The translations under genes and the position numbers were made by a program. From Solimicrobium sp040544425 (lineage in GTDB: Bacteria > Pseudomonadota > Gammaproteobacteria > Burkholderiales > Burkholderiaceae_D), in assembly GCA_040544425.1 (NCBI GenBank), contig JBEONO010000012.1:1-64000 (forward strand): a stretch of 64,000 nucleotides of DNA, written 5' to 3'. Below are positions 59,303 to 64,000 of this stretch, piece by piece; position 1 is the first letter of the stretch, and the number at the start of each line of letters is the position of its first letter. The notes under the pieces are model-generated. The model ran no database searches, was not told where the DNA came from, and was given only the letters and a program-made list of their open reading frames with translations.

Positions 59303-62071
59303 TTACGCCAATTCATGCATCATCGCTTTGGCACGGGTAATCTGTTCCTCACTGCCACCTTTGAGAACCTCTTCCAGTAATTCACGCGCACCGTCTTTAT
59401 CGCCGATTTCCTGGTAAGCAACAGCCAAATCCAGCTTGGTCGCCATTTCGGCACTCGACTCCAGCTCATCAGCGAGGACCGGAATTGACTCCAACGGGAT
59501 GGTTTTATTCAGATTCTCATTCGGAATGTTCGGCAAGGCAGCTGACAGTTCATCGTTCGTTTTCGGCAGATCCAGACTGATACTGGACAGGTCATAATCC
59601 AACGCAGACACTGTTGCCTTTGGCGTAAAGTCAATGTGCGTCGAATCATGCATAGCAATATCATCATGGCTAGACTGGACTTCCGCCGGACTGGTTTCTA
59701 CAGTCTTGGATTTTGGTATGTCAAAGTCAAAATCCAGTGCAGCGAAATCCATTCCCGGATGCTCTTCTGCTTTGGCAGGCGTTTCCGCATGTACGTCAGA
59801 TTTACGGGTTGCGGGCGGAATGCTCAGCCTGTCTGGTTCAGGCTCATGTTGTTCAGGAACCTGCAGCTCATTTTCGAAGGCGTGCATCGGAATATCTGCA
59901 CCGACATCGTGGCCTTTAGCGGTAGTCTGTGTTGGAATCGAATGAGTCGAGCCGTAGTCATCTTCCGGTTCAGGATTAGTAGACAGGCCCAAATCGAAAT
60001 CCAGACCGTCTGGGATTTCTTCTGTCCGATGAGTCCGGTCATTGATATCCCCGTCCCCACCCATCATCATTGAGTGGCTGCCGTCATTTTTGGCAGTCAA
60101 TGAATCCAGCATCTCTTGCGACAACGAATTTCCCAACAGCGCTTCCGGATCCAGACTCTCAACCGGCAATGTTGAGGCTCCCAGCACTGACGAATGATCT
60201 GTTGTATGCCCGCCTGCATAAAGCGGATTTTGCGGATCAATGATGATACCCAATGACGCAGCCTGTGCCCAATCCGGACCTTCGCCACCGGTCATGCCAT
60301 ATAACTCACCGGCCACGGTTTCAAAAGTGCGTGTATCTTTGCGATGCGCATAAATCTCTAACAGTTTCACACGCACTGCCTGACGATCGGGTTGTGTACG
60401 CAGTGCCTCTTTCAAAATCTCTTCGGCTTGTTCGTCACGACCATAAGCGATGTAAACATCGGCTTCGGCAACCGGATCTACCTCATTGGCATCAAGCTGG
60501 CTTGCCGAAGGTGCAAAATTTGAATTAAACACACTGTTGTTGGTATCAACACTTTGACCACCAGTTGATCCGAACAATGAGTTGGTTTTGATGCTTGAAC
60601 CAGTCAAGATACTTTCATCGTCAAAATGATCGGTTTTTTTCTTGCGCTTGCTGACAAAAACGCCAACCAATCCCAGGATCATCAGCAGCCCTGCACCATA
60701 AGGCAGGTACTTGATCAGATTATCAGTCAAACTTGGTTCTGGTGCAGCAGCCGGTGCCATCACTACTTTGGGTCTTGGCTTTGCTGCTGCTTGCGATGCC
60801 GGCACACTGGCTTCCACCGCTGGCAGCGACGTTGCCGTTGCAGCTGTCACTGATGGCGTTACACTCGGCTTTACCGGCGCCACAACTGGAGCGGAGGCGC
60901 TGGCGGCAGAAGCTGCTTTATTTTTCAGATCTAGGATATTTTTCAGTTTAGCGGTATTGGCTTCAAGTTCCTTGACGCGCTCGTTCGCTGCATCAAGTGC
61001 GCGTTGCTTGGCAATCTTGTCCTCTTCCAGCGCTTTGGCCTGCTGCTCCTGGGCTTTGGATAACTTCAACTTATCTTTAGCCTCATTAGCCGGAGTAGGC
61101 GCCTCAGTCACTTTGGCTGTGATCTTGCCAGTATCTGCTTTTTTCGACTCGACCGCTTTTTCTGGTTTGGCCTGCTCTACCTGACCTGCCATCCGATTTC
61201 GATAGGTAGCGAAATCAGCCGATTGCGCCAACACTATTTTTTTCGCTTCTGGCTGTGTGGTACGTTCTATGTCGCCAGTGTCAGGAATAGTCAGGATCCG
61301 ACCGGCGCGCAGCAGATTCATATTATTGTCAATAAACGCCGCCGAATTACTGCGTTGGAGTGCCACCAGCATCTGCTCAAGCGAAACGCCTTGCGGTTTG
61401 TATTGATTTGCGATTTTACTCAATGTATCGCCGCTCTTGATCTGGTAGCTGGAACCACTTTCAGGTGTTGGCGCCGCGTTCTTAGAAGCTTGTGCAGGTT
61501 GCGCAGCGGTTTTAGCGGGAGTTGCTGGCGCTGCGCTGCTTACTGGCGCGGCAGCTGATGGTGCTGATGCTGCAGGGGCTTGAGTCGCAACCGTCGTACC
61601 GTTGGATGTGCTCAATGGCGCATTGCTGGCCTGCATCTCAACCGGATCAAGCAACACGGTGTACTCACGAATTAATTTTCCTGATCCTGAATTTAATTCA
61701 ACCAAAATTTCTAAAAAAGGCTCATTTACCGACTGAGTTGAAGTGACCACCACAAAATGTCTTGAGCCTCGTTCGACAATATTGAATCGGAGAGTGGTCA
61801 AGCTACTGCTAAACTCAACATTCGCCTGGCGATATGCTTCCGCACTGGCTAATTTGGGCATCATATTACCCGCATCGTCTTTCGTGACCGACGTCAGCTC
61901 AATCTCGGCGCGTAGCGGCTGCCCTAGAGCTGACAGCACCGTTAGTTTGCCCAGACCTGCAGCATCTGCTCCCGAATAGAACAGACAAGATGACGCTAAC
62001 GCGAGCGCTAACGTGTTTACCTTAAATGAAGCGAATCTTGCGGAATTTTTCGGTTGCATATTTTGTGACAT
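59303..62071 (-). CDS. fimV: FimV-like peptidoglycan-binding polarity protein
   Basis: A protein of about 922 residues with a signal peptide (to GADAAG), a conserved N-terminal FimV domain (LGKLTVLSALGQPLRAEIEL), a LysM peptidoglycan-binding motif (YQIKSGDTLSKIANQYKP), an Ala/Pro/Lys-rich linker with a coiled coil, one membrane helix (LMILGLVGVFVSK), an acidic cytoplasmic region and the C-terminal FimV TPR motif (DLAVAYQEIGDKDGARELL). FimV places type IV pilus and polar chemosensory proteins. The start is uncertain: the ATG at 62071 gives a normal signal peptide, but no candidate has a good ribosome site. Confidence 0.9.
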   Translation of the reverse strand: MSQNMQPKNSARFASFKVNTLALALASSCLFYSGADAAGLGKLTVLSALGQPLRAEIELTSVTKDDAGNMMPKLASAEAYRQANVEFSSSLTTLRFNIVERGSRHFVVVTSTQSVNEPFLEILVELNSGSGKLIREYTVLLDPVEMQASNAPLSTSNGTTVATQAPAASAPSAAAPVSSAAPATPAKTAAQPAQASKNAAPTPESGSSYQIKSGDTLSKIANQYKPQGVSLEQMLVALQRSNSAAFIDNNMNLLRAGRILTIPDTGDIERTTQPEAKKIVLAQSADFATYRNRMAGQVEQAKPEKAVESKKADTGKITAKVTEAPTPANEAKDKLKLSKAQEQQAKALEEDKIAKQRALDAANERVKELEANTAKLKNILDLKNKAASAASASAPVVAPVKPSVTPSVTAATATSLPAVEASVPASQAAAKPRPKVVMAPAAAPEPSLTDNLIKYLPYGAGLLMILGLVGVFVSKRKKKTDHFDDESILTGSSIKTNSLFGSTGGQSVDTNNSVFNSNFAPSASQLDANEVDPVAEADVYIAYGRDEQAEEILKEALRTQPDRQAVRVKLLEIYAHRKDTRTFETVAGELYGMTGGEGPDWAQAASLGIIIDPQNPLYAGGHTTDHSSVLGASTLPVESLDPEALLGNSLSQEMLDSLTAKNDGSHSMMMGGDGDINDRTHRTEEIPDGLDFDLGLSTNPEPEDDYGSTHSIPTQTTAKGHDVGADIPMHAFENELQVPEQHEPEPDRLSIPPATRKSDVHAETPAKAEEHPGMDFAALDFDFDIPKSKTVETSPAEVQSSHDDIAMHDSTHIDFTPKATVSALDYDLSSISLDLPKTNDELSAALPNIPNENLNKTIPLESIPVLADELESSAEMATKLDLAVAYQEIGDKDGARELLEEVLKGGSEEQITRAKAMMHELA

Positions 62072-62117
62072 ATAAATGTTTATAGGTATCACCAAGATTC
62101 TGGTAAACGCATGATCA

Positions 62118-62170
62118 GCAAATAGTTGTTATCAATAGGAAATATTAAATAACTTAGTTGAACTATTTGC
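62118..62170. repeat. Inverted repeat upstream of fimV
   Basis: GCAAATAGTT (62118-62127) and its exact complement AACTATTTGC (62161-62170) are separated by 33 AT-rich bases, 50-100 bases before fimV. It could be a regulator site or an untranslated-leader structure. The rest of the 62096-62360 interval is AT-rich with no recognised element. Confidence 0.55.
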
Positions 62171-62360
62171 TTGTCTCCAAATAACTAATCTGGTTTTCAC
62201 ATTAACATCAGGAACTTAGGCTTGCAAGTTTATCTTGTTTAGTAGCAATAACAATGATGCAGAAGCAACAGTTTTAAATAAAAAATGTTGCCTTAAGACA
62301 ATTTTTTGAGAGAAACATGATTATATGATGCACTTTTCGATTGGAAAAGCAATAAAGACA

Positions 62361-62390
62361 AAAAAAGGGACAAAACATCCCTTTTTTTTG
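62361..62390 (-). terminator. Intrinsic terminator after asd
   Basis: AAAAAAGGGA-CAAAACA-TCCCTTTTTT: a stem with an A-run on one side and a T-run on the other, able to end transcription on either strand. It lies 15 bases after the asd stop codon. Confidence 0.85.
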
Positions 62391-62404
62391 AAACCAGTTG
62401 TAAG

Positions 62405-63529
62405 TTAATCCACCAAGATCCTGAGCATACGCCGTAGCGGCTCGGCTGCGCCCCATAGCAATTGATCTCCAACAGTAAATGCAGACAGATACTCACTTCC
62501 CATATTCAATTTACGCATACGCCCGACTGGAATAGTCATCCCTCCTGTCACCGCTGCGGGGGTTAATTCTCGCATGGTTGCTTCACGCGTGTTTTCGACT
62601 ACTTTAACCCACGGATTGGCACTGGCCACTATCGCTTCAATGTCATTTAATGGAACATCTTTTTTGAGTTTGATAGTCAAAGCCTGCGAATGGCAGCGCA
62701 TCGCGCCTACACGAACACACAGCCCATCGACTGGAATTGGCGACTTGGCAAAACCTGCGCCACGTCCCAGAATTTTGTTGGTTTCCGCACCGGCCTTCCA
62801 TTCCTCTTTGGACGTTCCGTCACCCAGGTCTTTGTCGATCCAGGGGATTAAATTACCAGCTAAAGGAACGCCAAACTGTTTGGTCTCTTCGGGAGTAAAC
62901 GCGTGCTGCTGCGCCAAAACCATCCTGTCAATTTCCAGAATCGCCGAACTCGGGTTATCCAGCAAGTGTTTCACGGTCGAGTTAATCTTGCCAAACTGGG
63001 ACAACAATTCACGCATATGTTGCGCGCCGCCACCAGAAGCTGCCTGGTAAGTCATGCTGCTGACCCATTCGACCAGATCGTGCTGAAACAGACCGCCGAG
63101 GCCCATCAACATACAAGATACCGTGCAGTTCCCGCCTATATAATTTTTAATCCCGTTCGACAAACCGGTCTTGATCACGTCAGAATTAACCGGATCAAGA
63201 ATGATAATGGCGTCTTCACTCATCCGCAGCGTTGAGGCTGCATCAATCCAATAGCCATCCCAACCGCTGGCTCTCAATTGCGGATAGATCTCAGTTGTAT
63301 AGTCGCCGCCCTGGCAAGTAATAATTATCGAACATTTTTTTAAAGCCGCGATATCGTTGGCGTCCTTCAGCCTGGTTTCATTCTTGGCCAAAGCCGGAGC
63401 CTGACCACCAGCATTCGACGTTGAAAAAAAGACTGGTTCAATGTGTGCAAAATCGCCCTCTTCCTGCATACGTTGCATTAAAACCGATCCCACCATTCCG
63501 CGCCAACCGACTATCCCAACTAATTTCAT
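62405..63529 (-). CDS. asd: Aspartate-semialdehyde dehydrogenase
   Basis: A 374-residue enzyme reducing aspartyl phosphate in lysine, threonine and methionine synthesis. The NADP loop is IVGWRGMVGSVLMQRM. The catalytic cysteine is in GGNCTVSCMLMGL, and the C-terminal region ends in AAEPLRRMLRIL. The form is the Gram-negative type of E. coli. It follows leuB by 37 bases. Confidence 0.95.
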   Translation of the reverse strand: MKLVGIVGWRGMVGSVLMQRMQEEGDFAHIEPVFFSTSNAGGQAPALAKNETRLKDANDIAALKKCSIIITCQGGDYTTEIYPQLRASGWDGYWIDAASTLRMSEDAIIILDPVNSDVIKTGLSNGIKNYIGGNCTVSCMLMGLGGLFQHDLVEWVSSMTYQAASGGGAQHMRELLSQFGKINSTVKHLLDNPSSAILEIDRMVLAQQHAFTPEETKQFGVPLAGNLIPWIDKDLGDGTSKEEWKAGAETNKILGRGAGFAKSPIPVDGLCVRVGAMRCHSQALTIKLKKDVPLNDIEAIVASANPWVKVVENTREATMRELTPAAVTGGMTIPVGRMRKLNMGSEYLSAFTVGDQLLWGAAEPLRRMLRILVD

Positions 63530-63566
63530 TTTGTTGTCCTTAACCTAAAATAAATCTTCTTAAAAA

Positions 63567-64000
63567 TCAACTTAGTGCTTTGACCACTGCATCGCCCATT
63601 TCGGCTGTTCCCACCCGGGTAGTCCCGGCTTCGTAAATGTCTGGAGTGCGCAAACCTTTCGCCAGGACGGCCTTAACTGCCGTATCGATTCGATCGGCCT
63701 GCGCTGGCTGCGCCAGTGTGTAACGCAACATCATCGCTGCCGACAGGATGGTCGCCAAAGGGTTCGCAATGCCCTTACCTGCAATATCCGGCGCCGATCC
63801 GTGCGATGGTTCGTACAAGCCCTTGTTGTTGGCGTCTAACGAAGCCGACGGCAACATGCCGATCGAACCAGTCAACATCGCTGCTGCATCAGACAGGATA
63901 TCGCCGAACATGTTGCCAGTGACGATAACATCAAATTTTTTCGGTGCCCGAATCAGTTGCATCGCAGCGTTGTCAACATACATATGATCCAACTCAACGT
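63567..64000 (-). CDS. leuB: 3-isopropylmalate dehydrogenase, C-terminal part (runs off the window)
   Basis: The last 144 or so residues of LeuB, the NAD-dependent oxidative decarboxylase of leucine synthesis. FDVIVTGNMFGDILSDAAA and LYEPSHGSAPDIAGKG are diagnostic. The gene continues past the window edge. leuB followed by asd is the usual Burkholderiales order. Confidence 0.93.
   Translation of the reverse strand, partial: VELDHMYVDNAAMQLIRAPKKFDVIVTGNMFGDILSDAAAMLTGSIGMLPSASLDANNKGLYEPSHGSAPDIAGKGIANPLATILSAAMMLRYTLAQPAQADRIDTAVKAVLAKGLRTPDIYEAGTTRVGTAEMGDAVVKALS

Overview
The window looks like a chromosomal segment of a betaproteobacterium of the order Burkholderiales, most likely family Oxalobacteraceae (Undibacterium-like; the genus is a guess). 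The main evidence is the conserved block leuB-asd-fimV-truA-trpF-trpB-trpA-accD-folC-SPOR gene-cvpA-purF-sulfhydrylase at 49-64 kb, all on the minus strand, together with medium GC and family-typical proteins. No rRNA, tRNA or CRISPR array was recognised.

Layout. 0.1-3.7 kb: a truncated chemoreceptor with a receiver protein, a DUF486 membrane protein and a threonine aldolase. 3.7-4.6 kb: a ParC/ParE-type module lying between two copies of the 3' end of agaR. 4.7-17.2 kb: a catabolic locus for an alpha-linked galactosamine or N-acetylgalactosamine sugar: AgaR repressor, BadF-type sugar kinase, AgaS, KbaZ/AgaZ, a DMT permease, a secreted GH27 enzyme, a TonB-dependent receptor and a Tat-exported GH36 enzyme, with a second ParD/ParE pair inside. 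TTTCG-rich operators sit at the receptor and GH36 promoters, and a related box lies before agaR. The expected flow is outer-membrane uptake, glycan cleavage, import, phosphorylation, isomerisation/deamination, then tagatose phosphate metabolism. The deacetylase and the catalytic aldolase are not in the window.

17.2-28.3 kb: a TPR-GGDEF cyclase, a DUF3141 hydrolase, IscX, a flavin-reductase-like protein, an alcohol dehydrogenase behind a perfect FNR/Anr box, a BON lipoprotein, a REC-PAS-GGDEF-EAL protein followed by a PilZ protein, and a papain-like lipoprotein. Two large palindromes occupy intergenic spaces. 28.4-38.5 kb: a giant cyclic beta-1,2-glucan synthase (NdvB type), divergent from a transaldolase homologue that has lost its Schiff-base lysine.

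39-43 kb: a scarred accessory region. It holds an N-terminally truncated FAD oxidoreductase, AT-rich DNA, an NRPS adenylation-domain fragment cut by an IS21-family remnant, and a histidine kinase fragment joined to the other side of that remnant. 43-49 kb: a GAF histidine kinase, a zinc-ribbon protein, a methyltransferase, a truncated haemoglobin and a YbbP-type permease. 49-64 kb: the conserved housekeeping block, divided by intrinsic terminators after asd, after fimV and between accD and folC.
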